From the NCBI GenBank assembly GCA_025200525.1, contig CM045758.1, forward strand, positions 169,832,101-169,896,100: a stretch of 64,000 bases of DNA, in the 5' to 3' direction. Shown in pieces: positions 10,204 through 22,669 of the stretch. The stretch is from Camellia lanceoleosa. Taxonomy: Eukaryota > Streptophyta > Magnoliopsida > Ericales > Theaceae. Made by a program: the position numbers and the translations under genes. The notes under the pieces are model-generated. The model worked only from the letters and a program-made list of their open reading frames with translations, did not search any database and had not been told where the DNA came from. Numbering within the stretch: the stretch's first letter is position 1; every line of letters begins with the position of its first letter.

Positions 10204-10393
10204 AAATCCTCATCAGATCGCCAAGTGAGAGAGGGTGCGATTGATGCATCCAAGATAGTCCCGGTCGGCTCATTGCTTTCATCCCCAATCATGGAAACCG
10301 CGGTTATCCCCCAAGCACTCTTGGTCGATCGGAGGATCAAAGAGGAGACATGCCGCTACCCCATTTCCAACTCAGGCCCTCAGATCCACCGCC

Positions 10394-11539
10394 TTATTCT
10401 CGCTTCAACCTCGCTTGTTGGGTCTGTCGCCTGCGGGCAATGTCATCCCCGGATAGTTGCAGGTCGAAGAAGATTTCGAAACCTGGTACGCACTTCTTCT
10501 CCGCGTTTAACCATGTCTCCGGGAAACCGCAAAATGGAAAGTCCTCCCCCTCCCAGACGAAGCGTCCGTTCAGGGTACCCTGGATGGGCCTGTGCATTAA
10601 GTCAAAAGGCTTCCCAGCCTGCTTTGCTCTGGCTCTGCCGGCCATTTCCTTTCCTTTCCTCACCCAGTCTTCTTTGGTGGGCAGATAACCCAGCCCAAAG
10701 GTATGCGAGTTGTGTGGCACTTCGGCCAATGCTGCGACTCCTTTCCTGCCGCTTCTTCCTAATCCCATCCCGGGAATATGTTGTAACTTGTTCATGAGGT
10801 AGACAGATTGAGCACTAACGTACACACCTTCATTCACAGCCATAATATTTTGCACTACCCGGGCCTCCGCCAAAGTGAACCCCGATAAGAACACATCCTC
10901 CGTGCCGTGCTCGATCTTCAAAACCGGGCGAGACACTTCGGGCGGATGGATGGATGAATTCAAAACAATTGCAACCCCCTTCCCGTGAGGGTATTTCAAC
11001 ATCTGGTGCAGAGTGGAAGAGACTGCTTTCACTTGGTGCAACCACGGCCGCCCCAAGAGCAAGTTGAAGGTTGCGAGAACGTCCAAGACATGAAATTCAA
11101 TGTTGTGTTGTCCTGGACCAACCTGGGTCTGAACCTTGACAGTCCCCATCACTTCCCTGCTGGTATTATCATAAGCTCTGATCACCTAAGTGGTTGGGAT
11201 GAAGTCTGCGGATTTCAACCCGATTGCATATGCTGTTCTGACTGGGCAGACATTGATAGCAGACCCAGTATCAACAAGTACTACCGGTATCCACTTATCT
11301 CTACACTCCACGGAGATGTAGAGGGGTTTGTTATGATTCACGCCCTCAGGCGGCAATTCCTTGTCTGAAAAGGTTAATGCCGGGGAACCTCCTCCCGGAA
11401 AACCCAACCACCGCTTCCGCATAGATTCGATGGAGAGTTTGGCCTTGTCCATAGCAGATAGGACACTGTCTGCGGCACCCTTGAAGCCATAAGGGCCCCA
11501 GATGGAGATGTTTGCTGTATTTTCTTTTAACTGCCTCAA
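10394..11539 (-). pseudogene. Aspartic protease region of element 1 with one nonsense codon
   Basis: One continuous frame, interrupted only by a TAG at 11186-11188 (after FIPTT; a CAG codon would fit). The retropepsin active site reads VVLVDTGSAINVCP, and FNLLLGRPWLH is the C-terminal flap/ILGR-type motif. Downstream is a PGMGLGRSGRKG segment resembling a G-patch, which is known to follow protease in some retroelements. The protein would be cut from a Gag-Pol precursor. A single base change explains the break, in contrast with the many frameshifts in gag. Confidence 0.8.
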
Positions 11540-14069
11540 GATGCCTTCTTCTTCAATTTGCTTCTCTCTATTTCTCGGCCTATTTATCTTTCCCAGATGC
11601 TTCAGTTGGTCGAGGTGTGGGGCTTGAAGTACCGCCCGCCTCCCGGGTCATGTGGTCCACCTCATCGAGGTACCAAGTGTCATCTGGTTGAGCACCTACC
11701 CAATCTTCATCCGTGTGGGCAAGACATAAGTCATCGTCTTCCCACCACATCCCGCTAGCATTCAACAGACACCTATCTAGTTCCGCAAGTTCAGACTCAG
11801 ATTTTCATCCCACATGCTCACAAAGATGTCCTCGCTCTTGTGCTCGCAAAGACTTCCAACCTCTTCATGGTTCTTGGCTTTCCGGATTCTCTCAGAATCC
11901 CACCTCTTCTCTTGCTCCTCCTGTGTTAGTAGGGTTTGTTGTTCGGTTTTCACAATAGCTTGATCCCGAGTGAAATTCTTTGCACCGCGCCTCCCGATTC
12001 ATTCTCGACTCTCGCCCTTCCGCCATCATTGATACCCCTGCCGCCTTGCTCGCTGAATTTCCACAACATCCGGCCGATCATCTAACCATCCGCCACCTCT
12101 GCCGACTTCATATTCAAACCAATTGATTGTTGTATCCCCGCTTGGTCGTTGAAGAACCGGAAATTGGCAAAATCTTCTTCCACCGTTGTCGATCATCTCG
12201 CCTTTGTTCAAGTCCGTCCCCTAATCATGCACAATTTAGCTTTTTTCGGCAATTTCACACTCACTCGATCGGCTCATCGATAAGATATATCCGCTTGGAT
12301 CATAAGCTCTTTCAAAGATAATTCCCAGTGTCCCCATCCTGCACTCACCACCGCTTCTTCAAACTCGCCTGCTCCATCTTCGGAGGTCACCACCTCTGCT
12401 CGATTGGTTGTGAAGGTGTCCAACATGCACAAGTCAGTGCAATCAGGAAGGATCACCTCCGACTTAGGTAGGTGAGAGGGAGTAATATAGATACTGGGAT
12501 TGTAGAAAACGACCCCAGTTTGGATGAGGTTGACTCTTTTGGGTGGTGGATCTTGGTTATGTGCGGGGAGTGGGTTAGTTGTGACGTTGGGTCTTTCGGG
12601 AGGTAGAATGATATTCTTGTCAACGAGGTCTTGAATCTCGTGGACGCAATTCGAAACATTGATCCGTGATCATGGCCATGTCAGCTGTGGTACGACAAGA
12701 TTTGGGTTGTGGGAAGAGGGGAGTGGATTTGGTAGTGGCATCGGCACTAGGGGTTTCAGATGCCCCTTTTATATTAGAACGCCGAGAGCCTTGGACAAGG
12801 GCATGTATAGTGGAGTGAAGGTTCTTTGGCCTCTGGATTGGTATCTCGGGCTTGCTATCGCTTCCCGAGGTACGAAAGGGTGTGGCATTGCGGGCCTTGG
12901 TTGGGAAGGGGAGAGTGGTGGTGACCATGCCGACCTCGAAGTCCTTGTATTGGCAAGTACACTGACTCGCGTGTTATTACGGTTGAATGTCCTTCGCTGC
13001 CTCGGTCCGGGTCGATCAAACCTTGCTTCATCGTGATCTCGATCAGACCCTATCTCGTAACTGAGAAGGTGGGAAAAGGAGTACGATCATTTTCTGACTA
13101 ACTTCGCTTGGAGATTGCATACAATCATCTGAATTTGATCTTTATCTGTGCCCTCAAGGTCATCATCGATGCCTTTTGTTTCCACCGAAGTTACAAAATC
13201 GAGAAAGTCTCTTTTGTTCCTCGCTTGTTATTTCAAGATCACGTGTTGTAATCTCGTCTGCGTATTATACGAGTATCAGGCAACGAAGGCCTCGGCAAAT
13301 TTCATCCTAATTTCTCTTCACATCATCTTCCAACTTTATGCATCAGATGGCCGCCACCCCGACAAAGTTACGCCAAATAAAGAAAGCTTTGTGGTCGGGT
13401 TAGGCCCATTGGCCTCAAGATGTCCGAAAATAGCCGAGATAGACCATAGGATCCTCGACCCATCAAAACGATCAACTGTGGCATCTTGAATCATCGCGGT
13501 CACGCCCACGTCAGTGTAGCCATCTTCAATGTCTGGGATGGCCTTCACCCCTTGCGATTTCTTGAAAAGCTTCTCCAACTTACTCAGCTTCAGAGCTGTA
13601 TAATCTACCTCGAACTCAAATGGAGAGTCCGGGTGGTTGGGTGTAAGATTCTTGACAGCAAGCAAAGAAAGAGCGAGCCACTGCGTTGGAAGACATGTGT
13701 CCTCTTGAGTGTTCCGGACATCGGGTAAGGTATTCTGGGTGTTCAAGAGGATATTCTGAGGATTTGGCAGGGCATTCTGACCAGTAGATACCTGCTCAGG
13801 TAGTGGAGCTGCTGGTGGAGGAGGAGCCTGATGTGAAGCAGACGTTGCATTCTCATTGCGACCTAGTGATCGGCTTTACCGCTGGGCCATGATCGCGCTT
13901 GTTGCTTGGAGAATTCCGCCATGATAGCACCATCTTGCATCTGCTTCATGCTCTCATGCATCTGGCGCATCATCGCCTCCATCCCTGATGTATTCTGCTG
14001 TTCCATCTGAATGGCCGGTAAATGTATCTCTATGGCGCATACGTAAATCTCAACCCGATCGCTTGTCAC
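11540..14069 (-). pseudogene. Gag of element 1, heavily frame-broken
   Basis: Frame 14069-13863 holds a Met/Gln-rich segment (MMRQMHESMKQMQ). Frame 13746-13336 holds the conserved Tat-type gag start with KLEKLFKKSQG, IPDIEDGYTD and DRFDGS. Between 13330 and 11540 the capsid-like part can only be followed by hopping frames (for example ETFLDF near 13215). No intact Gag could be made. The protease frame follows directly. Confidence 0.65.
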
Positions 14070-14945
14070 TAAGGTAGACCGCCGTTAGATGATCCGTGCT
14101 CGACAATCGCGCCCCCTCGGCCTTCTTCTGATAACTGAGGGTAGAGAGTGGAACACTGGATGTCCGTCAACGAGATCCTCGGATCGGTTGAGTCGGCGAC
14201 CTCGTGTCCACAGTGCTTGGGGGGTATCTATTGGTTCGGAAGCAATCGGGCTAAAATCGCCTAGCAAAAAGATAATAAAGCAAAAGGAAATAAATAACCG
14301 TAAAAAGCAAAAGATAATAGCTTGAATTAAATACACACAACACACAGCATACAACACGCAGCTTGATAAGTGAAAATACATCGTTCTCAATCATCGATCA
14401 TCGTTCTCAGACATCGTTTCCCCAAAATCAATCGGATATCTGCATAACCGATTCTCGACATCGATCGATGCCCACAAGCTTGATGCCCAAACTCAACTGA
14501 TACATGCATTCCCTGTAGAGACACACTCTAACAAGCACATAGCAGATAAGTGAAGCCAAAAACACCCCTATGTTGGGGTAGGGTTTCCCTGTCCTATTTT
14601 GTTAGGAACTAGGGTTTCACTACGCACGCAGCGGCTTCAAACAACCTATAAACGGGTAAGCAACCTGTCCTAGTTTGGAATGGTCACTATGGATCCGAAT
14701 ATGCACTAGGTCGAATGGTCAAAAAAGGTGCCCCGGTAAAACCGGGGTTTGTGTTCCCATGCTGTCAGAGCCCAGAGCCGATCAGCCTTACGGATATGAC
14801 TTAACAAGACAATCCTCCGGCAAATCGTTCAGGAATGGCATATGGCAAACACGGTCTCCTAGGCGCACCAATGCAAATGCAATGCAAAGAAACACGCAAA
14901 TGTAGTCAAAACCAGATATCACGAGTTCGAGTCAAGTTCTCTAAA
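14070..14945 (-). other. 5' leader of element 1 between PBS and gag
   Basis: No coding signal. It holds a perfect inverted repeat at 14731-14747 (CCCCGGT/ACCGGGG with a 3-nt loop). A leader hairpin would fit a packaging or dimer role, but nothing here proves it. Confidence 0.45.
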
Positions 14946-14963
14946 TCCCCAGCGGAGTCGCCA
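14946..14963 (-). other. Primer binding site of element 1
   Basis: On the minus strand TGGCGACTCCGCTGGGGA follows the LTR end after a few bases. The plus strand reads as a tRNA 3' end finishing in GCCA. It resembles the tRNA-Arg-type PBS described for Ogre/Tat elements; the tRNA assignment is from memory of the family. Confidence 0.75.
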
Positions 14964-16724
14964 GAAACTGTAGACGTCCCCGAACGCATCCCGGGAGAAG
15001 GGAGTGCGAGTCCCCCCCGTTTTGGTTCGATATTGGGTCACTATAGTTCAAAGGACTCAAATGTCACGGTTCTTAATCTTGAACCAAAGAGTCCAAATCT
15101 GGCAAATCGTTTTGAAAACAGATTTTGTGAAAGAAGTGCCAAACATGGACTGCTTCGCCAGATACAGAGTCGCCACCTAAATATTTTTTAAAATGGGAAA
15201 TTTAGGAAACCCTGACTCGGTGCCAAAGGCCACGTGTCCGTCATCACCAACGTTGCCTCGGCTCGGGAACTTGGGTACGATTGGGGAAGGTCACTTCGTG
15301 AGCACCCCCGCTCGCCCGGTCAAAGACCGGCCTCTACTAACCATGATATCTGTTTTTGAAAATATTGTGCGTTCTTATTCCGGTTATTAGCCTAGGTTAC
15401 TATGTGATGCGCACAGCATACAAGTATAGACTGGGTCGCCTGAATTGGAACAAAACATTTCATGTTTGTTTGTTTGAAAATGGTTTGATGTTGCTACTCG
15501 CAAGTAGGCTAAGACGTGGATTTGCCACCCTTGGGTGGGCTTAAGAAAACATGATTTTGCCACCATCTAGTGAGCTTAAAACAAACATTTGATGAATTGT
15601 CCCAATTCAGATAACTCAACCTCCACCCACAGGCATTCAAGGCAGTTATATCACATAAGCACATAGCCTCATGGTAAGCATGCTATTCATGGCAACACTC
15701 ACACGCATGCAAGGATGCTAAAGCATAAAACTCACCGAGTACTCCACGCCAAAATAGAAGCTCGTTAGAAATCATGCATGATCCTAAATATACTGTAATG
15801 CCTAATGCGACACATGCAAAGATGCAAACTATAGCAGGCTCGGCTGTCCTAAACATGGCATGTGGAATGCTACGGCTAACATGTATTCAACTTGGAATTG
15901 AAATACAAATGCAGTTAGTATGATGCGCTGAGCCCGGTGCGTGCAAAACAGATGAATGATGCAAACATGTTGTCATACTGTATGCTAATTGAAATATGCC
16001 CTATATCTAACCATCATAAGCGGGTAAATAAAAGGGAAGAAAGAAGTGGGGGTTGGAAGACATACATCACACTCACCCACACTTATTACAATTATGCCCT
16101 CGCGCAGAGGGTCCGAATAAATAATAATACAGTCCCGAATGAAAGAATAATACAGTCCGAAATAAATATACGAATTCCTAATTAATTAACAGATTAAGGA
16201 AGAAAATTTGTAAATTGGCATGCAAGCCAGGGGCTGCCTTGACTCCGCTCTGGATAATGAAATGATGCATGTTGAGTTGCTTTGCGCGGAAATCCACTGG
16301 GATGCCCCAATTAGCCTCTGTTTGCAATGTTTCTCGAAATGCGTGCCAAGCCTCGGAAGACTGCTGATTCTTGATTTTGCTGCAACAGAGAGCAGGAAAG
16401 GGGCATAGCAATGTATTTCACAAATATATGCATGCCTCGATCCTCGTGCCACCAATCACGCATATCGATGCATGATGGCCGAGGAGCCGAATTGCACAAC
16501 TCAATATAGGATGAATGCATGTGAATGCTACAACAAAACCTAACTCCATCATGGATAATCCAGAGTGTCGGTGACTTGGGAATTGAGACGCATTCCGTCC
16601 CTCGGAGTACGAAACGTGCCTCGTTTCCCGTGGCCGGGCTAACTTCTATCCTGAACATAATGCAATATGCATGATATGCATGAATGCAACTAAAATACAA
16701 TCCTAGCATGCACAATGCTATGAA

Positions 16725-17490
16725 AACGAGATGTCTCGGAATGCGTGCACACGGGCACGCAAACCGAGGAAATGATCCTAAGGCATAAAATGGCATACGC
16801 AATGCAATTGGACTTACACTAACATGAGTGGACCTCAGCCACACTCACATAAGAGGCCATCGGATAAAAAAAGAGATGTCTCGAAATGCGTCCACACGGG
16901 CACGCAAATCGAGGCAATGACATAAAGGCATGAAATATGATATATAATGAGACTAAAATGAGATGTCTCGAAATGCGTGCCCACGGGCACACAAACTGAG
17001 AAAATAGCATACGAAATGCAACAGGACTAAAATGAGATATGCGATGCAATATGGGCTTACACCAACATGAGAGAGCCTCAGCCACACTCACATAAGAGGC
17101 CGAGAGATGAAAAATGAGATGCCTCGAAATACGTACACACGGGCACGCAAATCGAGGCAATGGCATACACGATGCAATGAGACTAAAATGGCATACAGAA
17201 TGCAAAATGGACTTACACTAACATGGGTGAGCCTCAGCCACACTCACATAAGAGGCCGTCGGATAAAAGTGAAGTGTCTCGAAATGAGTGCACGCGGGCA
17301 CGCAAATCGAGACAATGGCACTAAAGCATGAAATGGCATACGCAATGCAATTGGGCTTACACTAACATGAGTGGACCTTAGCCACACTCACATAAGAGGC
17401 CGATGGATGAAAATGAAGTGCCTCGAAATGCGTGCACACAGGCACGCAAACCGAGACAATGGCATACGGAATGCAATGACATAGAAAATG
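16725..17490. repeat. ~150-bp tandem array inside the LTR of element 1
   Basis: The phrases CCTCAGCCACACTCACATAA (near 16834, 17077, 17232 and, with CCTTAGCC, 17376) and TCGAAATGCGTGCACACGGG-like (near 16740, 16874, 16970, 17120, 17278, 17420) alternate with a spacing of about 145-157 bp. One partial unit lies near 16960. Diverged and non-coding. Confidence 0.75.
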
Positions 17491-18780
17491 ATATGCAAAC
17501 ATGCCAATGGAATTTCAGCACTGAAATATGGGGGAAAACAGTCCCGAAAGATGGCGAAAGTGCACCCGAAGCATGGAATGATCCCGAAATGCGATATTAG
17601 GCGCCCGAAATGGCCTATAGCTATGCAATGCATGCACAATATGGACATGGAATGAAAATATAGTAGCAAGACAGCCCCAAGACAAGCATTTTCCAGTTTA
17701 AAACATGGCCAAACAGCAAGCATAGATAGGGCAACAATGGCATACAAAAATGGCTCCACAAGGGAGGCTATGAAGCAAGTGATACATGCAATGCCCAAAC
17801 AGCAAAATACCCTTCTACAACACTGAATAGGGACTAAAAATATGAACATTTACAGTAGATGACATCCCCCAACTCAGTATGAAAACATGCTAAAAATGCC
17901 ATGCAAGAACTAGGATACATAAGGCTATAACATGAGGTACCCCAAACATTCATCAAACCAGAAAAGACCCTTAATGAAATATGTCAAGAAGATTCCAGCA
18001 CTGATGATGGCCGAAAACAGAAGCTAGATAAGCTTAAAAAAAGCATGCAAAAATGGGGGTCAAAGAGGGGTATAATGGCAAGTATAACATGGAGACCCCC
18101 AACAAGGTTGATCCCTTCTACAATGTTGTAGAGGGACACAAGATAAGCCTACTCACAGTTCATGACATGCTCCAAAACAGACTACATGTAGGCCAAACAA
18201 ATCATGCAAACTTACGGTAAATAGGAGAGATTATGAAGTAAGTTCAAGATAGGGGGCCCAAACAGGGTTGAGCCCTTCTTCAATGTTTAAGAGGGGCTCA
18301 AAATAGGCCCTCTTACAGTTTACATTATGCTTGGAAACAGATCACACATAGGCCAAATATTCAATGCAAAATAATGGCATATAAGAGGATATTGAAACAA
18401 GTGCAAGATGGAGGGCTAAAACAGGGTTGAGCCCTTGAAAAAACATGAAGAATGGCTCAAAAAAGGCCTAGTTTCAGTTAGGGTCGGAGCCCAAAACAGT
18501 GAGAGAGTAGGCTTAAGAAATGAAGCAAGAAAGTGCTACAAAAGAGGGAAATGGAGACTTACCCTTGAAGACCTCTTCTTTTCTACCTCTTGGCTTGAGA
18601 AATGTTGCTTCTAAGCCTCTGAGAACCTCTCCTTGCTGCTGGAAATGGAGTGGTGGTGGTGGTGCTTGATGATGATGAAGAAATGGCACCAAACTTGAGA
18701 AGAATCAAAGAGATGGAGAGAGATATGTATCTAAGCTCTTAAGAGAGTTTTTCTCACCCTAGCCTAAGAGTTGGGAGGCT

Positions 18781-19145
18781 CCTTATAAGGACCAAAAGAG
18801 GAGGGCAAAGGTGGAGGGAAATGCACCCAAGTGTTCCCCTCCAAAATATCCCCCGGATACAGATCTTTTCTGGGGGAAACAACTACACAGCTGTAAAGTG
18901 TGGATTGAGAGGGTCATAGCCGGCCTCCCACTTTTCTTGCAGGTGGCCGGCCGGCCACCCCCTATGGCCGGCCGGCTAGGGGTCAAAAAGGTCACTTTGA
19001 ATTTCTGGCCGGCCACCTGAAAAAGGTGTCCTCCCATGTGTGTACAACAAGGCCCTGTGGTTGGAATTTGGCAACTCTAAAACAGAAGAGAGAATAGGCC
19101 ACTTTTAGAAGGGGTTCAAAAGGGTCAATGTGAATTACTGGCCGG
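18781..19145 (-). promoter_or_regulatory. LTR promoter region of element 1: TATA-like site and GGCCGGCC palindromes
   Basis: On the minus strand GTCCTTATAAGGAGCC (about 18781-18795) gives a TATA-like core. Upstream in element direction are GTGGCCGGCCGGCCAC (near 18940-18957), GCCGGCCGGC (near 18967) and two GGCCGGCC copies (near 19009 and 19140). This is where a U3 promoter is expected. Function is inferred. Confidence 0.45.
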
Positions 19146-19867
19146 CCATGTGTTTTTAGGGTCCTCCCATGTGTGTACAACACAAATATGTGGTTTTGGC
19201 TTGAAGAAAATGGCCCTAGGGTGTTCAACATTGGCCCGGAAGTGAAAAAACTGCCCGGGGGCGCCGAGGAGCATAAGCAGTTCTTTGAGACAATTGCTGG
19301 CCTCCCACCCTCCAGTGATCTTCCTGATGATAAAACAGAGGTACCTGCCAAAAGTGAACAAAAACCGATGCAAAATGAATGCTCGGGGGCCAAAACACGC
19401 AGTTCGGGGTCCCGAAAACCGGCCGTTAAGCACCGAAAGTGATGTTTGGCTACGAAGTGGGTATCTAAGACCCCAGTGTCCCTCGAACAGGAGTAAATGA
19501 GATGCATGCCAAAAACCGGAGAAATCGGAGATGGTTGGGTGGTCCCGAACCGAGGCATACGGCCTGACGGCTCCGAAAACAGGGAATCGGGCTCCGAAAT
19601 GGGCAAAATGGCCTACGGCCACAAAATATAGCCCACGGCCACTGAGAGATGGTCTACGGGACCTCTCCCTCCCCTCAGGAAAGAAAACAGAGAAAACCGA
19701 GTCCGGTTCGCAAACCGAGACAAGGCACAGAAGAGAGTTCGGAAGTCCGGAGGCAGGGCGCACAGCCGCGACTCTGAGACTTCTGAACGAGCACAATATG
19801 CAACATCACCGAGCGCTCAATCGGTGACGTCTGAGTCTTAAGGTCGGTCAAAAATGGGGTGTCTACA

Positions 19868-20924
19868 GCCGTGGCGTCAACCAGCAGATCTATGCGAGAG
19901 AGAGGATAGCTGTATTTGGGGCATGCTCGGTTGAGGTCGAAGTAGTCGACACAGAGTTGTCATTCACCATTGTTTTTACGAACTAGAACTACATTTGACA
20001 GCCATCTGGGGTAGTCCACATTTGTGATAAACTGTGCCTCAAGGAGCTTATCTACTTCAGAAGCAATAAGGTTATTGCTCTTCGGGTGAAAAATGCGCTG
20101 CTTCTGGCAGATAGGTCAGAAATGGGGCTCAATGCTAAAACGGTGGCTGATGAAAGAGGGGTCAATACCTAGCATATCGGAGTGAGTCCAGGAAAACACA
20201 TCGTTGTGTTCAATCAGGAGGGCGGTGAGATCGGCCTTGGCCTGGAGGGATAGTTGGCTGCCAATCTTGGCGATTTTGGCCAGGTTGTTGTAATCGATGA
20301 GGACCTTGACAAGTTCTTTCACTGGTTCCCCCCTAACCAGCTCGTCCTCGTCTCTAACGTCTAGTCCTTCAATGATCATAGTCTCCTTCAGTTTGACTTC
20401 TTTAAGTGAAGCGACATAACATTCTTTGGCCACGGTCTGCTCTTCCCTCACTGTCCCAACCCCAAGATCGGTGGGGAACTTGATGGCAAGGTGATAAGTA
20501 GATGTGATAGCTTGGAAAACATTTAGGGCGGTACGACCAAGGATGATGTTGTAGGCAGAGGGGCAGTCAATAACAAGAAAAGTGAGCAACTTTGTGGTCT
20601 GCTGCGGGTACTCGCCGATTGTGATGGGAAGATCGATGGAGCCGATGGAAGTCACCCGGTCGCCAGTGAAACCGACTAAAGGGGTTTGGAGAGGAGACAG
20701 ACTTTCTTCCCTGATCTTGAGCTGGCGGAAGCAATTGAGGAAGATGATGTCTGAAGAACAGCCGTTGTCGACGAAAACCCGTCTGACCTTATAATTGGAG
20801 AGGAAAGCGAAAATGACAAAAAGGTCATCATGGGGGTAACGGATGCCTGTGCAGTCGGTATCCGTAAAGGTGATAGGCTCGGTCTACTGCCTGCGCTGTT
20901 TAGGGGGTCGGTCCAATGTGGCAA
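19868..20924 (-). pseudogene. Protease and truncated RT of element 2
   Basis: The open frame holds the retropepsin core VFVDNGCSSDIIF (Asp-Asn-Gly in place of Asp-Thr-Gly, as in many plant gypsy proteases) and the CPSAYNIILGRTALN motif. It runs into the RT start with HNDVFSWTHSDMLGIDP and stops (TGA) after EPHF at 20116. Beyond that stop the RT continues with SNVVLVRKNNGEW, CVDYFDLNRACPK and YPLSRIDLLVDAT, then is cut by element 1. Non-functional because of the stop and the truncation. Confidence 0.82.
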
Positions 20925-21089
20925 CTTCTTTGTCTGAGCCCTACCTTATTTTTTTGAGTTCTGTCTGCTGAGCCGAGCGGGATGGTCCTCCACAAGCAAG
21001 CCCACCAGAAATAACTCTAATTTCTCCAACAGGTGGGGCGGGGTTACCTTGTACCCGAGGTTGTTGTGGAGGGCGATCATGACCTTGGT

Positions 21090-22566
21090 TAGGTTGTGCT
21101 GGTTGTCAGGGAGGGGTGCGCCGGCGGTTGTTTCTAATGAGTTCAGTCCGTTGCCTCTGCTGAGGGCGAGTATCCATGAATCGACTAAGACATCCTTGAC
21201 GAATCAAGCCCTCGACCTGATCTTTGACGTTGATACACTCTTTGATATTATGGTCGTGGTCCTGGTGAAAACGGCAATATTTGGACTGGTCTCTCCGATT
21301 GGAAGGAGTCCGTGATGGTTGCGGCCATTTTAGGGGGTAGTCCCGCTGGATCTGATTGAGGACTTGTTCCATGGGGGAATTGAGGGGGGTGTACCGCTCG
21401 AACCGGTTGGGTAGTCGGATTGGTGCCGATCGGTCGGCTCGGGGAGGTCGGTGGGTATACTGACTTGTTGGGTTATTATACTAGGTATTTCTGGTTTCTG
21501 CATCCTTTCTCTTTTCTCTGGAGGACGGGTTTTTGGCTAAAGGATCTTGTCGGGTGGCTAGGGAATCTTCGGCGTTCATGTATTTTTGAGCTTTGGAGAA
21601 TAGGGTTACCATGGAGGTCGGGGGGTTTTTAGAGAGGGAGAAAAGGAAGTCAAACGACCGTAGACCCGCCATGAAAGCCGTAAGGATGACCTTGTCATCG
21701 TTTTTCGCTACACCGCAAGGCCGGTGTGTTGAAGCGGTAGCTAAACTTGGCGACTCCCCCTCGGTTTGACAGATGTTGAGGAGTTGGGTTGCCGGACGCC
21801 GCTAGCACTGGGCTCCAATGAAATGGCTGAAGAAGGAGTCACTTAGGTGTTAGAAAGTGAAGACAGAGTTTGCTAGCAATTGACTAAACCAAAGTCGAGC
21901 TGACACCTTAAGTGTCACGGGGAAAGCCCGACACATGATTTCGTCAGGGAATGCATAGAGGATCATGAGGGTTCTATAGGTCTCCAAGTGGTCGATTGGA
22001 TCCGTCGTACTGTCAAAAGAGTCGATGGTGGGCATTTTGAACTTGGGGGGTAAAGGTTTGTCCCGGATTGAGGCAATAAATGATGAGTTGGCTGTGGTGG
22101 AGGGTTTATGCTGTATGTTCTGTATGACTCCTTGGAGTTGGAGCTTCATGGCTCGGAGTTCTGCATCCTAGAAAGGAATGTTGTCAACACCGGAGGACAG
22201 CAGGGGCTGGACGCTGCTGGCTTTTCCTTCAGGGGGTGGTGCCAGGACCGATGGATGTGGGGCTCGGGGTGGTGGATTTATATCTGGGGGAGGGGGTCGC
22301 AAGCCTTCCAAGTTTGGTAGATTAGGCTGTTGGATAGTATGGCTCAAGGCTCGCTCTTGGTTGGGTGAGATATCTAGAAGTGGTGGAGGAGGCATAGGAA
22401 GGTTTCTTTGGAGTAGAGCATTAATCAGGGCTTGGTTTTGCTCGGCCAGGCGGTTAATGTTGTTGGTGAACTCGGTGAAATACTGTGGTAGGTTGTTTGG
22501 ATTGGGAGGGTTGGCTTGATGGTCAACAACATTGGGGTGAGAAGCCATAGATCTAGTTGTGACCAT
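21090..22566 (-). pseudogene. Gag of element 2, interrupted
   Basis: Starts MVTTRSMASHPN at 22566. The N-terminal part is Asn/Pro-rich, with an in-frame TAG at 22168-22170. The capsid-like domain follows in the same frame (PPKFKMPTIDSFDSTTDPID, then RLWFSQLLANSV) and stops at 21850. The C-terminal part at 21372-21106 has KYCRFHQDHDHNIKECINVK, the Cys/His-bearing region of plant gypsy Gag. Another segment (21672-21481) lies between in a shifted frame. Confidence 0.78.
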
Positions 22567-22639
22567 CCACCTTCACAGGTGATAGGAGGGGGTTACGGGG
22601 AGAGGGTCTTCGGCGACAATGAACACAACTGGCACGCGA

Positions 22640-22669
22640 AAGAAAAACTTTTCCACAGACGGTGCCAAC
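22640..22669 (-). other. PBS-like site of element 2
   Basis: On the minus strand the LTR end CATCATCA is followed by GTTGGCACCGTCTGTGGAAA, matching the usual position and GGCRCCGTCTGTGG style of PBS in plant gypsy elements. The primer tRNA is not assigned. Confidence 0.55.

Larger units (their letters stand above)
1..19867 (-). mobile_element. Tat-like Ty3/gypsy LTR retrotransposon (element 1), 3' LTR outside window
   Basis: Large gypsy-class element read on the minus strand. In element order it has a 5' LTR (19867-14969), a PBS, gag, protease, RT, RNase H, integrase ending near 6540, two plus-strand genes (5919-1513) and a tandem-repeat 3' region (1365-172). The order protease-RT-RNase H-integrase is that of Ty3/gypsy. 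The long LTR, an Arg-type-looking PBS, no recognisable chromodomain after integrase, and opposite-strand ORFs plus tandem repeats between pol and the 3' LTR are features known from the Tat lineage (Ogre/Retand-like). Gag, RT and the integrase tail carry several frameshifts and stops, so this copy is not autonomous as read. The right edge interrupts an RT reading frame of element 2. Lineage is inferred from organisation, not from a phylogeny. Confidence 0.85.
14969..19867 (-). repeat. 5' LTR of element 1 (4,899 bp)
   Basis: On the minus strand it opens TGTAGACACCCC (ending at 19867) and closes GTCTACA at 14969, next to the PBS. Its length fits Tat elements. It holds an internal tandem array (16725-17490), GGCCGGCC palindromes (18940-19145) and a TATA-like site (about 18781-18789). 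Minus-strand ORFs of about 200 codons at 18992-19796 resemble no family and look like chance openings. The partner LTR is outside the window, so boundaries rest on the end motifs, the PBS and the abrupt start of element 2 coding sequence at 19868. Confidence 0.82.

Noticed and set aside
16178..17849. Minus-strand ORFs of 77-177 codons
   Set aside because: They fall in the LTR and its tandem array; Cys/His-rich composition comes from the repeated ATGCAT words.
18992..19796. Two overlapping minus-strand ORFs of 204 and 223 codons
   Set aside because: They lie in the promoter part of the LTR of element 1, overlap each other in two frames and show no domain.
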